Assembly: GCA_900155495.1 (NCBI GenBank) | Contig: FTLJ01000380.1 | Location: 1 to 59,047 of the forward strand | DNA from: Porogramme epimiltina | Lineage: Eukaryota; Basidiomycota; Agaricomycetes; Polyporales; Polyporaceae | Length of the DNA: 59,047 nucleotides | Direction of reading: 5' to 3' | Part shown: one piece after another, positions 21,774 through 33,321 of the stretch | Layout of the letters: each line of letters starts with the position of its first letter | How positions within the stretch are numbered: the first letter of the stretch is position 1 | Program-made: the position numbers and the translations under genes | The notes under the pieces: generated by a model | Database searches by the model: none | What the model saw: only the letters and a program-made list of their open reading frames with translations | What the model was told of the DNA's origin: nothing

Positions 21774-23064
21774 TTATTGCCAGACGAGCTTTCCGTTCTC
21801 GTCGACGTACGCCGACATGCCTCCGCTCGTCGTTTTCTTCGAGCCCTTGGCCTGCTCCGCCATGCGCGTCCGCTCGAGCTCGCGCTTGTGCTTCGCCAAC
21901 GTCGCGAGCCGCTCCGCCTCCACGTCTGCTTTGGCCGCCTTGGAGGCCTCGCGTCGCGCTGCATGCTGCCTCTGCTTCTTCGTGAGCGTCTCCGGCGCCT
22001 TCTGCGGTGTTGGGGTCTGCTGCGACGGAGGCTTGTTCACCTCTACATAGCGCGCGCACACACGCGGTCGTCAGCGCCCTCCAATCCCAGAGCAACGAGA
22101 TGATGAGTGCTCACTTGGCTTTCCGCGGCTCTTGACAACACCCCAGCCCCCGTCGTCCTCGCCGTCCGCGTCATTGGCCGTCCCGCGCGAGTCGTCCACG
22201 TCCTCGTAGTCGGCCCACGAGAAGCCCGCCGCGGGCTGCTCGTCCGGCCGAGGCTTGATGCGCATCACGCGCGAGAGCTGCGGGTAGTCGGGCTCCTCCA
22301 GCAAGCTTCATCCGGGGAGACACAAACGATTAGCCACGCCCAACGTGAGAGCGAAAGCGGGACGGCACGTACTCCTCGACGCCCGTCTTGCGCGGCTTGG
22401 GCAACAGCTTCTCGGCGAGCGTCCGCCGGTTCTCAGGCGCGTCCGCCAGCTGGCTCTCCTCCTCCGTCCGCTCCGTCACCGGCGACGAGTTGCCCGTGCC
22501 CGTGACGGACGTTGTGATCCCCGCGTCGCTCGTGCTGACCTCGAGCTGCGGCGCCCCCTCCGCGCCGCTCCCACCAGCCTTCGATGTCTGCGCCCGCACC
22601 TTCTTCGTCTCGACCTTCGTCCACCCGTCGTTGTCCAGCGGCGCTGCACGCCGGCCCTTGCCCCGCCCCGCGGCGGCCACCGCCGAGGACTCGGGCGCCG
22701 TCGCTGACGACTCGGACTGCGCGTCTGCCGCGGCGCCCGCCTTCTTCGCCTTCTTCTTCTTCTTGGGCTTCAGCCGCTCGGCGGGCTCAGAAAGCGTTGG
22801 GGTGGGCACGTCGAATCCGCCGGGGACGACGGGCGGGAATGAGACCACGTTGGGCTCAGGAGGGGCTGAGCCCGCCTTCTCGCTCTCCTGTTCCTTGGCT
22901 GCCGGTTTCTTCTTCGGCTTTTGCTTCTTAGATGAGGTGGACGCAGAGGAGGAGGAGGAGCCATGCGAGACTGCGACGGGCTTCTTGAGCTGTGCATAGC
23001 CAAATACAGCGGCCCCTGCGACGAGCACGGCAGCGGCGGGGATGAAGCTCTGCGCGGAACCCAT
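21774..23064 (-). CDS. membrane-anchored Lys-rich protein of unknown function
   Basis: Three exons, 23064-22373, 22305-22115 and 22042-21774, close in frame to 383 residues. The N-terminus has one hydrophobic segment (IPAAAVLVAGAAVFGYAQL, about 8-26) followed at once by Lys, so it looks like a single-pass anchor with most of the protein in the cytosol. Then come a Ser-rich linker, two strongly basic blocks (KKQKPKKKPAAK near 46-57 and RLKPKKKKKAKKA near 98-110), a motif NDGWTKVE (about 144-151), an acidic segment (SWADYEDVDDSRG...GGWGVV, about 255-290) and a C-terminal charged coiled-coil-like helix (KKQRQHAARREASKAAKADVE and on). The alternation of TM, basic and acidic blocks resembles ER-bound scaffold proteins in general, but I cannot name a family. 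No catalytic motif is seen. Confidence 0.75.
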
Positions 23065-24363
23065 GATTGAGGCGGCGGGAGGGACGTAGGATGGAGGTCG
23101 GTGCGAGGTGAGGACCTAGTCGCGTCAAGTGGTGAAGGAGCGTGGATGCAGGGATCTCAGTGACTGGACTGTTGCTGGTGGGAGACGATGGACAGGGCGC
23201 AGCGACTGACGTGGTGTATTATATTAGCGCTCGGTGCCTGGCCATATTAGCCAGTCTTTGCCGAGACGCGTCAATAGACACAAATAGCACGTCCATGAAT
23301 ATCCTTGACGTATGCAGTAAGTCAAGGTAGCACATCACATGTAGTTGTGCTGCGACTCCTTCCAGTACATTTCACTTAGTGAACGTTGATCATCTCTAAC
23401 CACCTGTTTTTGTGGCTGAAATGTGGAAAGCAATCATCACCGCGGCGCAGGAGCTTTCTTGTGGCCCTGAGCCAGAGACGCGACCGATCACGTGCGCGCA
23501 AATATAGCCCCCACCTTCGGCGCGGGAAATCTGAGATCTGACTCCGTTGCGTCTCCTCCTTAAGGACTGCCGCTGCCCAGTAACTCAAATCTTCATCCTG
23601 TCCACCCCAAACAGACCGGTTCACGTCCCACTAGAAGTACATTTTCGGGTGTTAATAGACCCCACTAGAGGCGCGGGTCTCTCCAACGCCCCGATGCCGA
23701 CTCTTGGCCGCAGCCACCCCTCCTGCTTCATCTGCTACGCTCGCCACTATGGCGCCTTCGGGAAACGCGCAGATCTCTGTATCAACCATGTCACCGACAG
23801 AGCTAGCGTTGAATCGGACTCCCCCGTCTTACCCGTGGAGGCCAAGCCATGGGGGGACCAATGTATGTATGACGATTGATACTAGCCATCCCCAGAACAA
23901 GAAGCGTCAGCCTTGACTTCCATGACATCGAGTAAAAATGTACTACTAACCATGGAAAAACGTATCACATCACCCGTCCCAAGGGAGTTATCGAAGATAG
24001 TGGGCCCATGGTTCCACCCTCTATGCACACTGCTACAAATGCGTTTGGTACATCTGTAATTCGTAATAGTGCACAGGCTGTACGGCCCACGTCGATTGCA
24101 GACCTGCATACCCCTCCTGTTCTTCAGCACGGAAACGCACTACCTCGCTTGCCACAATGAATACTGTTTCAATCAGTCCCGCGCCATACATAGCGCCTTG
24201 TCCGCGGTTGGTGCCATAAGAAAGGCTAGAGCCGCACGCCCTCCATCGTTGTATACCCAGGAAGGGCGCATTCCGTGGTCGGCGGAAGTATGGGCGCGGG
24301 ACTAGGGTTGAGATCCATTAAACGACCTGGGGTCGCTCTCGTTAGAAGTAGATACAGGCTTTT
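23065..24363. other. 1.3-kb intergenic region between two minus-strand genes
   Basis: This stretch holds the promoter of the preceding gene and the COQ6 3' flank. The only frame of note, on the plus strand at 23741-23916, is listed separately at low confidence. Otherwise nothing repeated or structured was seen. Confidence 0.4.
23741..23916 (+). CDS. possible small ORF, unknown
   Basis: An ATG in a fair context (CGCCACTATGGCG) opens 57 codons that look protein-like at first (MAPSGNAQISVSTMSPTELA, then RTPPSYPWRPSHGGTN) and end KKRQP. A donor-like GTATGT follows GGTN, but the nearest in-frame acceptor would make a 33-nt intron, shorter than any other here. It could be the first exon of a longer gene whose remaining exons I could not find, or chance. 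Confidence 0.2.
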
Positions 24364-26346
24364 CTATTGCCGCTGGGAGCCCCCGAGACTCTGTAACACC
24401 CTCTGCACCCCAGATCCCACTATGCCCGCGACGCCCTCCGTGAGCGTCCTCGCGCCACTGAGCCCCCGCGCCAGGCTCGCAAGCCCGTCTGCCGCGGCGT
24501 TCGCACCCAGTTGCGCCCCGGACACCCGAGTGCGCGTCGGGTTGCTGCCCGCGTTGAGCATGATCGCGGCCTTCACGGCGTCGAGCTCGTTGAGGACCTC
24601 GAGTCCGACTGAACGCGCCCACACGACGGGCTCCGCGGTGGACGCGTACAGCTTGTGCAGCTTGTCGCACGCGGACATGACCTTGTGGTTCTCGAAGTAG
24701 CGCTCGCGCGCGTACGGCAGGAGCGCGGTGCGCGAACCTGGATGACGACTCGGTTCAATGGAAGCCGATACCTCTTGAGACGCAAAAGCCTACCTATGTC
24801 GCTGCCGCTGAGCACTGCCTTGTATATGCAGCGGGAGAGCGCCTCGACGTCTCCGAGTCCGAGGTTCAGACCTTGTCCAGCGAGTGGGTGGATAGTGTGC
24901 GCGGCATCGCCGACTAGGACGGTACGCGCGCCAGGGCCATCCCCGACGTACTCGTCCGCGTGGTTAAACCTCAGTGGGAAGCATGCCGCGGAGCCGGGCT
25001 GGATTGAGGTGACCAGGGGTGGAAGCGCGTCGGCATCCGGGGGAGGCACTCCTGTGGTGTCTGCAGAGACAGAGTAAGCAGAACGGGAATCGATGCCGTG
25101 AGACCGCTCGCGCCAAGAGACTTCGTTAGCTAGCTGCTGTGGGTCGAGAGGCGAGCCGCTGGCAGCTGAGTCTTCGATGAGGTTATGGAGGTACCGCAGA
25201 GACACCTCAGGTAGACGGAATGCAGCATTGATCATGCCTGCGAGAACGGCGGGGTCGCAAGCGAGGAGCGCCTTGGCAAGATGCGGCTTTGTTGACCAGA
25301 CTAGCGACGACGCGGTGGGGGATAGGGGCAAGAAGGCGATAGGCCCCGTCGGGAGGAATCTCTGGTATGCCGTGGTATTTGGTGGCTGGAAAGGTGTCCT
25401 CGGGTGGTGGAACATGGTCGCAACGATTGCTGTTGTCTCGTAGGCCCATCCATAGGACTGGATACCCGCGTATGCCCGCACTGGTGAGTTGAAACCATCC
25501 GCCCCAACCTGTCACGAGTTAGGAAGACGTCCGCGAGTAATATGCAGCAGACTCACGAGTAACCTTGCACGGAGGACACGTCCATCAGACAAATGCACCA
25601 ATGGCCAGCCACCACCTTCCCGCTCCTCCCGTTCAATAGACTGAACTTTGACCTTGTCGACTAGTTCTACAGAAGACGCGCTGTCAAGATGCCTCAAGAG
25701 GGCTCGCTGGATGTTGAGGTTCTCCGTCAGTCGTGCCATTTGCGTCGGCGTGTCCAAGCCGGGAAGCCCGTCCTGGGTTGAGAACGTGATTCTTGCATCC
25801 GACAGCCCATCCCAGACCTAAGCAATAGTTAGCTATGGCGATGCGCAAGTGTGGGCCAAATCCGAGTGTAATAACCCACTTGCATCTCCTCAACTGGGCA
25901 TGAACGCGCATCCTCAACGTGTGCCCATGCGCCGATGTCTTTCGCGCAGTCTTGAACACTCTCGTTCTTTCGGAGCAAGCTGGCACTGCGCACCTGTCAG
26001 GAATGCTTGCGACGCGTTTGTGATTGAGCTGGCGCGGTTAGAGAATGTGCCTTCAGCCGGAGCCCATGTGCGGACCTTGTCCAAGTCACTGGCTTCAACA
26101 AGAGTGACACTGAGGGTGTCCCGCACCAGCCGCTCCGAGCCTGCGAAATATAAGATACGACGTCTGAGTAATAGACGGGTGTAACGCACTGAGCGCGCTC
26201 GCCAGAGCTAGTCCCGCTGGTCCCCCGCCGACTATGACAACATCACTCTCCTGAGGTACGACTGGGGCTACACCTCGAGTGCTCAAGCTCTTGATGCGCC
26301 GGGCATGTCTTGCAGCTATTCTGGCTTGTGTGCTAACGCGAAGCAT
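24364..26346 (-). CDS. COQ6: ubiquinone biosynthesis monooxygenase Coq6
   Basis: Six exons in frame, 26346-26190, 26140-25994, 25938-25880, 25817-25557, 25508-24794 and 24737-24364, give 570 residues. Coq6 is a mitochondrial FAD monooxygenase that hydroxylates the coenzyme Q ring at C5. A basic leader (MLRVSTQARIAARHARRIKS) fits import. The FAD-binding Rossmann motif DVVIVGGGPAGLALASAL lies near 35-52, the second flavin motif VGADGFNSPVRAYAGI begins at 209 after an exon border, and GDAAHTIHPLAGQGLNLGLGD near 405 is the ribose-binding motif typical of Coq6/UbiH. A Coq6-typical WAYETTAIVATM lies between. The protein is longer than yeast Coq6 (about 480 residues) because of a Ser/Pro-rich insert around 320-370 and a longer C-terminus. 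An ATG about 170 bases further upstream is in frame but adds no family-like sequence. Confidence 0.95.
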
Positions 26347-27231
26347 TCCGAAGACCAGAGCAAGGCATAGAAATGCAGTAACAGCACTGCGAAGGGACGA
26401 AGAGAAGTTCCAGAACGCGCACAACCGCGCGAGCTCGAGCCGAGGCTTGGCGCGGACGGCCCGGGTGCACCCCGCAACTTGCCGGCGCCCCTCGTTGAAC
26501 CGGGCTACCATGACGGGACCTGAGGCCCACTTCAATCTGAACTCTTCACTTCCTCCATGTACGCTTGTCTACGACGACACGTCTCTATGGGCATAAAATA
26601 AACTTAGGTGCGTAACTCGGTTATCACCATCATGAGAGGTTGCTGATCAGCGATGTTTACAACAACTATAAGACAATGCTCTTATTGTGCAGAATACAAT
26701 GACCTCGGGGGCTAATGTGAAGGCTCCCCGGTCACGTTGCTTTCTGGTTGCGACGTTGTATCCTGGCGTGGGTCATACACTACCCCCGATCCCAAGGTTC
26801 GCGAAACACAATGCCGCCCAAGTAGTACAGTCACCAGCACCGGTAACTGTGGACTTGCAGTGACCTTCGGCCGCGCATCAACCGGACGCCCACAAAGCTG
26901 CCTGGTACAATTGCGTGTGGTGGTCCCTCAAAGACGAGCGACAACCTCGTAACAAAGTCGGCCCTATTGATGCGGACCTGGGCGCGATTTTCGGCTCTGC
27001 CGTGCCGTCATATGGAGGGAGGCATGCAATAAACAGAGGCACCTCCCCGAAGTGCTGCAAGATACTAGCCACATCATCCACCCTCTTCCACTCGCCACGA
27101 CTCCTTCCTCACTGGATCATTGCTATCCTCGGCGTCACCGAACATCCGTCATCCTTTACACTCTCATCCAGCGCTGGCTCCGCCTCATCACGAAGTATCA
27201 TTAGCAAGGCTACTCCCCGCTATCCAAGAAG
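26347..27231. other. COQ6 upstream region, no gene seen
   Basis: 885 bases separate the divergent COQ6 gene and the following plus-strand gene. The sequence becomes AT-richer from 26590. Short frames lack support. It should contain both promoters. Confidence 0.45.
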
Positions 27232-28796
27232 ATGCAATCCTCCTTCCCTGCGCCTATGACCCCCCAAACTCCATTTTATGCCAAAACGCCCTTTCCTAAG
27301 TCCGACCGTCCCCTACATATGAAGCCAGACATACAACGGGGTTTTGGAGCGTGCCCCACACCCCGTGCTGCCTTTGGCATATTCATACCCTATAAAGAAA
27401 TTTCAACCTCCCCTGGGGTATTTCACGCCATTAGGGATTCGACTCAACTTGCTCGATGGATCGTCCATCTCGTGCAACAGCTCGGACCATGTCTAGATAC
27501 CCCCCTTAACCCGGACCTTCCATTGCCTGCCCTCCGGTCTACGGACCGGGACGGAAACCCCATCCAGCACCCTGTGGACCTGCCACCCGAGAACGTTGAG
27601 GTGAACGAAGTACATATTGTGCGTGTCACGCTCATTTTCTGGAACTACGACATGCTTATCATACCCACACCCCACACAGCCTCAGAGCGTACATGTCTCT
27701 ACCAACGCAAAAGTGGCCAATGTGGACTGTGCGTCATCCTCAATGCAGGCCCTCTCCGGCGATACTTGGGGAGACGATTCAGGGTTCTTCAATCCCGTTT
27801 CATCGAGCTTAAACACACCAGCCACATATGATGTAAGTCCCTTTCCATCCAGCATCGCTGCCCTGGGGTGACTTATGCATTGGGCACCACTAGAACCCAG
27901 CTCTAAGCTTTCCCGCTCCCCATCCGGACCTCGTAGATCCCGCCTACTATGGACATCCCATCGGCATGCCCACGCCATCCTCATCCGCACCTTCACCCGG
28001 CTTGCTCTCCCCATGGGCCACGAGCAACTTTGCTCTGAGCCCTCAGCCCCCCCGATCATTGCGCAATTCCATATCGCAGCCTTCTCCCCTCCACGATGAC
28101 GGCGCGCTGAAGTTACAGACTAACATGTATGGCGCCGCAGCAAGTTCCTCCGTAGTCGTAGAGCAAACCAATGCTCCGACTGTTTTCCTCAGTACACCAG
28201 AGCCGGCGCCCTCTCGCCTCTCCCTTCCATTCGATGGATTTACCGGCATAACACTATCACGCACTAGGTTTTTGTCCCCTCTAGACGTATCGACGCCGTC
28301 TACGGTTCCCACGGTCGTCACGCCCAAGGCTATGCCGCTGGCTCCTCAGATCAAGCCCCGACAAGCGGAGGCATCCGCAGACCCCTTACTGCCATCGGCT
28401 CCTCCCCGAACCCACGGTTCAACGCCCAAGACGATTAAGAGCACAATGACATCTCGCCCGTCTGCCCATGTGGCCGGCCCCTCCAACCCTACCGGTCCCT
28501 CCGGCACCCCTCCTCTACCCCACGCACCCCCTGAGTTCTTCAACAAGTTTCAAACAGACGAGGAGGAGCGATCATTCTCCTATTACGGCCAAAGGGCCGC
28601 TTCTGGGCTGGCAGGGACTAAGCGTGGCCGTACTGCGAAGCCTCCTGACGCCAGTACCGGAGCTACCCCCACGAAGCCCCCCAAGAAGCGCCGTGTTGAC
28701 CCCCTGGCCAATTACAAAAGGGAGTTCAGGATTACATCCTACGAGCACAGTAGCCCCAAGGCTCCGAACCCTACCGGGTCGACGACGGAGACGTGA
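27232..28796 (+). CDS. Pro/Ser/Thr-rich protein of unknown function, three exons
   Basis: Exons 27232-27618, 27680-27832 and 27894-28796 join in phase 0 (donors GTGCGT and GTAAGT, acceptors CACACAG and CACTAG) to give 480 residues. The N-terminal 130 residues have some order (a helical stretch DSTQLARWIVHLVQQLGPCL near 80). The rest is mostly disordered Pro, Ser and Thr with many SP/TP pairs, and a basic motif PPKKRRVDP near 440 looks like a nuclear localisation signal. A short conserved-looking tail follows (NYKREFRITSYEHSS). A nuclear or signalling role is only a guess. I do not recognise the family. It starts the accessory-looking stretch that continues to 34.9 kb. Confidence 0.65.
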
Positions 28797-30554
28797 GCAG
28801 CTACCGCGCCCACTCCGTGCCTTTCAGCCTCGGTCTCTGATTTTATCCCGTTCGGCGGCGGATTCTTCCTATGGTTACGTGCCTCGCTAGCCTACTTGAC
28901 TTTTGATATTTTAGATCGTATTATAGCTATCGGTATGATTGCTCTTACATGGCCCTATCCTACGTAGATATGGACGACTAGAATATGCGAAATCCTTGTA
29001 TCCTTCCTTTCTCATGGTATACATGCATCGTGATTGATCCCTCCCCGGATCCTCGAGGTGGCTGCGGTAGGACACAAAAGGCATATTCCCATATCCTAAG
29101 CATAAGGAAAGCGAACCGGTTCGACGGAAACGAGAAAGTACTTCGCCGGAGAGATATTCACGGCATCGGTACTAGATCAAGTTCGTCTCAATTGCAAGCC
29201 GCAGACCTGCCTGAAGCTCAGGCTGCCTCGCATTTTGTTCCTGAGAAGTGTTTCAGGAGAAAGCCCGTTGCATAGGTCCCGTCCTCGGCACAGCAGCTAG
29301 GCAGAATGACAGGTCAACATTTCTACCCTAGGACTTGTTGTACTAAAGCCAAGGTCGAACCGCTATTCGATCTTGGTTTGACTTGCAGACCGTTTGAAGA
29401 CTGGGTTTGAGGGCCGATCGAACCGTGTGATGGCGCTAAAATGTCCTCGGAGGGTTTCCAAATTTGGGTAGCGTTGTTCAAAACTCGCTTATAAGCGCTT
29501 TCCCGGACCCTCCTCAAGTTGGTTCGAACGTTCAACGTTCAAGTTGCAGCCCGCCCTTGTACAACACCCTTGCAGCCCTCCTTATCCCCCCTCCATAGCG
29601 ACTCGGCTACCTATCCCTTGTATCCTCCGAATAGTCGTTACAATGCAACTGTCTCTGTCCCAATCTTCGCTCAAACTAACCGCTAAGCGTGAGTGTGGAC
29701 AAGTGAGGGCACCGAGGGCCACGGCCCATCCCATGGCCGGGTGGACGATTAGTTGTCACTTCTTCAAACCCAACAGAAAATGGCTTAGGTCACTCCTTGT
29801 GTGACACCTGGTGCAAACTTCTACACGAGTAATTGGTGCGTCGCGAACCGATTCGGTCTTCACTATCTGTCGCCTAGCTGACTCCTTTGGAATATGTTCG
29901 AATATGCACAATTAGATAACGGTGCAGAGCCTCGTACCGGGTCTGCTCGGTACAAGTGCCGGCCTCCAACTTCCATTCTACGAGGCACTGTCGTGGCCGG
30001 GGACCGCCGACAACGCCATGAGGCGAGTGTCGCCTTCGCTGACTTGCGTGAGTAGGTCCGCGGCGGCCAGATCGAGATGTCCATTCCCTACTGCGGTAAT
30101 CGACATGGATGTACCGTTTCTAGATCACATCTATGCCCTCATACGGGATGTTTGCCCATCATTTCCCTTCCGGGACAGCAACTGGTGGCCGCTTCTGGCA
30201 CAGTACGTTCGCGAGCGAAGCTTCCACCGATCGCCTGTGCTGACTCTGAGACCAGGATACCTTGACGCGCACTCAGTTCCCTGTTGTGGCTCTTTTCGTC
30301 CTCTGCGGTTCCTGACATGCCGCATGACGTGTACAGCACAGTAGACTGCCGGTCGCCAGCTACCCTTGCGGGGCTGCGGCGATGTGGATAAACATTTGAC
30401 AGGAGCACATTCCTAGGCAGCTACCAAAGGGAACAATAGGGTAGGACGGGGGGAGAAAACCGTGGGCGCACCTGGCCTTGTTTCCCTTGTTCCCATTTCT
30501 TCCTCGCCCTTGTACTCTCATCACCTCGACAACCGCTTCATCGTTCGACATCTC
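28797..30554. other. 1.76-kb intergenic stretch
   Basis: No supported gene. There is AT-rich sequence just after the stop codon (near 28895-28990), some short direct repetition around 29521-29545 (GTTCGAACGTTCAACGTTCAA), and small frames on both strands without splice logic. No transposon ends or RNA gene were recognised. Confidence 0.45.
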
Positions 30555-31837
30555 ATGGCGCGAAACAAGCGTTCGAATAAAGACGAGGCACCCACAAGGC
30601 CTAATCGTATCCAACGGTTGTTGCAACCGGCGGACCGCGAGGATCCTGCTCGGGTAAGCGTTGTGTTTTGCCCACCAAGGTACCTACTGACCTCGCCTTT
30701 AGTTTGCGGTATGGGGCCGAAGAATTTATGGTAGACTTTCCGTGAGACCTCCTCTATCAAACACTGTCTCCACCTCTCTTACACCTTGCCTTCTCTCCGA
30801 AGAGCCATCATCAAACGCCTCAGCTACCTGAGCCCAACACTACTGGAGGAAATAGCTACGCCTTCCAGGTCGATATTCCGGAGGCTGGAGTGACTGTCAT
30901 CGGTGCGTTTGGCTCCTTGTATGCGCTAAACATTAATTGGCTCACGATGCTACTTTCTTCTTGCGACGGCTCTTGCGACGGCCTAGATGCTGCCCCCCGT
31001 CGTGGAAGGCGCTCTTCGGTCCGTCATGATGCGCAAGGCATAGGATCCGCTTATCCCAACCATGAAGAGCCTGCCACTCGTCAACCTCCTTCTACAGCCC
31101 CCTATCCTTCGATTCGCGCTGGCCGCGCTCTTCGTAGGCACGACACTATTCCAGGCGGAAGGCATCCTTATGCCCCTTCAGCCCCCAACGACCACGTCGT
31201 CTCAGGCCCCTCCCGCCGTTCCCACCAGCACCCCGCAAGTGTATCCCAGGACGTTCAAGTGGTCCATTTGATTCCTGCCAATGTCACGTACGATCCTATC
31301 CCAGTGTCGCCCGCACTGTCAGCCAGCCCATCTCGCGGCATTGCACCTTGGCACGGCGCTACCCCCCAGTCCTCCGGAGCACTCTACGACCCTGGCTTCA
31401 CCACGGCACATCTTCCACCCCTCTCGGCTTACGGCCCAACCACAGGCTTGCCGTACATTCCCGAATTCACGCATGGACCCGGTGGAGAGTACCAGTCCCA
31501 AATGGGCGCGTTCTTGGACCCTGTAGCTCAATACGCTCTCGACCAAGAGCTTGCCCTAGGGAGGTTTGAAAACTTGACTCCTGAACCTCCGGCCCCCATC
31601 TCCTGGAACGGCCATCCCATGAGCCAGCAGGCTGTACCCTCCCTCAACCTGAGCTACGGAGCGGAGTACCTCACAGTGGGGCCCTTCCAAGGCATACAGC
31701 CCATTCCCACGCACCAGGACCTGTGGCCCACAATGTTGGGTGGAATGGTCGCTGTGCATTCCCCGCCGAATCTCCCGTGGCCGTCTCCCGATACCGGATA
31801 TTTCGGCCCCAGCTTTTCCGATGACCCCGACTTCTGA
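30555..31837 (+). CDS. protein of unknown function, four exons
   Basis: Exons 30555-30653, 30703-30741, 30803-30902 and 30987-31837 close in frame to 362 residues; exon 2 is only 39 nt. The N-terminus is highly basic (MARNKRSNKDEAPTRPNRIQ), followed by a short ordered piece (RFAVWGRRIYGRLS). The C-terminal two thirds are rich in Pro, Ser, Gly and aromatic residues (for example YGPTTGLPYIPEFTHGPGGE, SWNGHPMSQQ, PDTGYFGPSFSDDPDF), the composition of disordered activation-type segments. A transcription-factor-like layout (basic head, disordered tail) is possible, but there is no recognisable DNA-binding fold. The 84-nt third intron reads through in frame, so a retained-intron form is conceivable. 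Confidence 0.6.
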
Positions 31838-32061
31838 ACCCGATTTCTTACTCTTGCTCAAGAATTACCCATATCACAACCTGGACGAACTACTCGTTGC
31901 TTTGAACATGTCAGATGACTCCCTGTGTCCCTGTGTCCCTGCTATTTGTTTCATGCTGTCACTGCTATGACTTCTGAGCGTTCCAGCCACCGCCCTTCAC
32001 CCTACAATTGGCACGTTTAGTTCAGTTTTCGATTGCTGTTCATCATCTTCGTTCCACCTGA

Positions 32062-33165
32062 CGACCCAGCTGTACATACCTCTCGCCTCACACGCTCGAT
32101 AGATTCATAATCACTGTAAACATTGAATGACAGATCAATTTGTTCGACGGGAATACCAGTGTGCTACATCCGTCACTATACAACGTCAAGAGAACCAACA
32201 ATGCTACAGTGGGACCGGGTACCTCACGCCTGTAGTGCTATGGGTATCAGTTTTTCTTGTTCAAAAAATGTTACCCATAGCACAACAAGGCTTGGCCCAG
32301 ACTAATCCCGGATGCATCCTTCACGATTTCTTAGTGACTTGTGGGGCCTTAGCAGCGACTATCCGATGCTGATCAAGCGCCTGATGCTTCGGGTGCCTAC
32401 AATTTCACTGTTAGCGACCCGATAAGGATGTCAACACTCCCCATAGAGCTGAACAGATGTCAGGTACCAAAAATCAAGAACCCAGCTCACATGGAACCTC
32501 GCTCTTCGATCGTGGCGGGGGTACGCAACCGTGGACCTTCAGGATGATGGTGAGATGGTGAGACCAGCCGCGAACAAACTAGGGGTTTTATACAATCTAG
32601 AGGGCACCTCGTAGAAAAATGACAATGAGGTAGCAGGACACCGAAGGGGGAGCGAAACAAAAAAAAGCGACCACTGGATCATGAAAATCATTCACCCAGC
32701 ACAAGAAGTTGGTGTAGCCGTCACCCGGACCTGGACTTTGCTACCAGGCGCTATTGTCTTCGTGTGATTGTGCAATGGCAGTACGCTATATGACGACGGG
32801 GCAAAGAATTGACATGATTGTCCTACTTCTGTTTTCGCAGTTGCTTCATGTAGCCGGCAGCACGTTCTAGCCGACAAGACAATAATATGGTAGTGCCCCC
32901 CCTGACTGCCATGTTACCCCGTATGATGTGGCAACGAAACGCAACGAAACGCACGGGAACATAATAAAGGCACAGAAATCACATGTACATGAACAAATGG
33001 GCTTATTTTCAAGCAGCCATGGAGGACTTGTTAGTCGGAATGGAGATTGACGCGAATACACTGTACGACACTGACTAGTTGGTGGTCGCACTGTAGTGGA
33101 GAATTGAAAGTGTCTAAGCGCCGAAGCATGCCCTCAATTTTATCAATGGGGCGCTTAAGTGCTTG
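32062..33165. repeat. diverged tandem duplication, copy 1
   Basis: Copy 1 aligns with copy 2 over about 1.1 kb at a spacing of about 1264-1309 bases. Shared anchors in order include TGTACATACCTCTC (32071/33335), GATCAAT..TGTT (near 32134/33397), GTGCTATGGG (32235/33511), TGCATCCT (32313/33591), CGCGAACAAACT (32569/33878), TTGTCTTCGTGTGAT (32753/34060) and AGCGCCGAAGC (33117/34396). Identity looks like roughly three quarters with many small gaps, so the duplication is old or fast-evolving. A minus-strand frame of 61 codons at 32692-32877 has a diverged counterpart in copy 2. I recognise no known element. Confidence 0.85.
32228..32291. other. hairpin with covarying stem, copy 1
   Basis: A 64-nt imperfect palindrome. 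The arms GTGCTATGGGTA and TACCCATAGCAC pair perfectly. The inner stem adds C-G and A-T pairs and a TTTTT/AAAAA run around a loop of a few bases; the outer stem adds TGT/ACA and GCC/GGC with one A.A mismatch and one bulge. Compared with copy 2, three stem pairs differ on both sides and stay paired. Its strand and expression are unknown. Confidence 0.75.
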
Positions 33166-33321
33166 CTGCAGATCGTGCGCGGGTGCACGCCCGCCTGGGG
33201 GGCGCAGTGGCCACTCGGCCACACCCCCGCATACCAGGCCCCGCTCCTCGTAACGTCGGGTGAAATGGTTGCTCTGCCTTCCCACCTCAGCCCTACGCGG
33301 CCGTTCGACGATGATGGTCAT

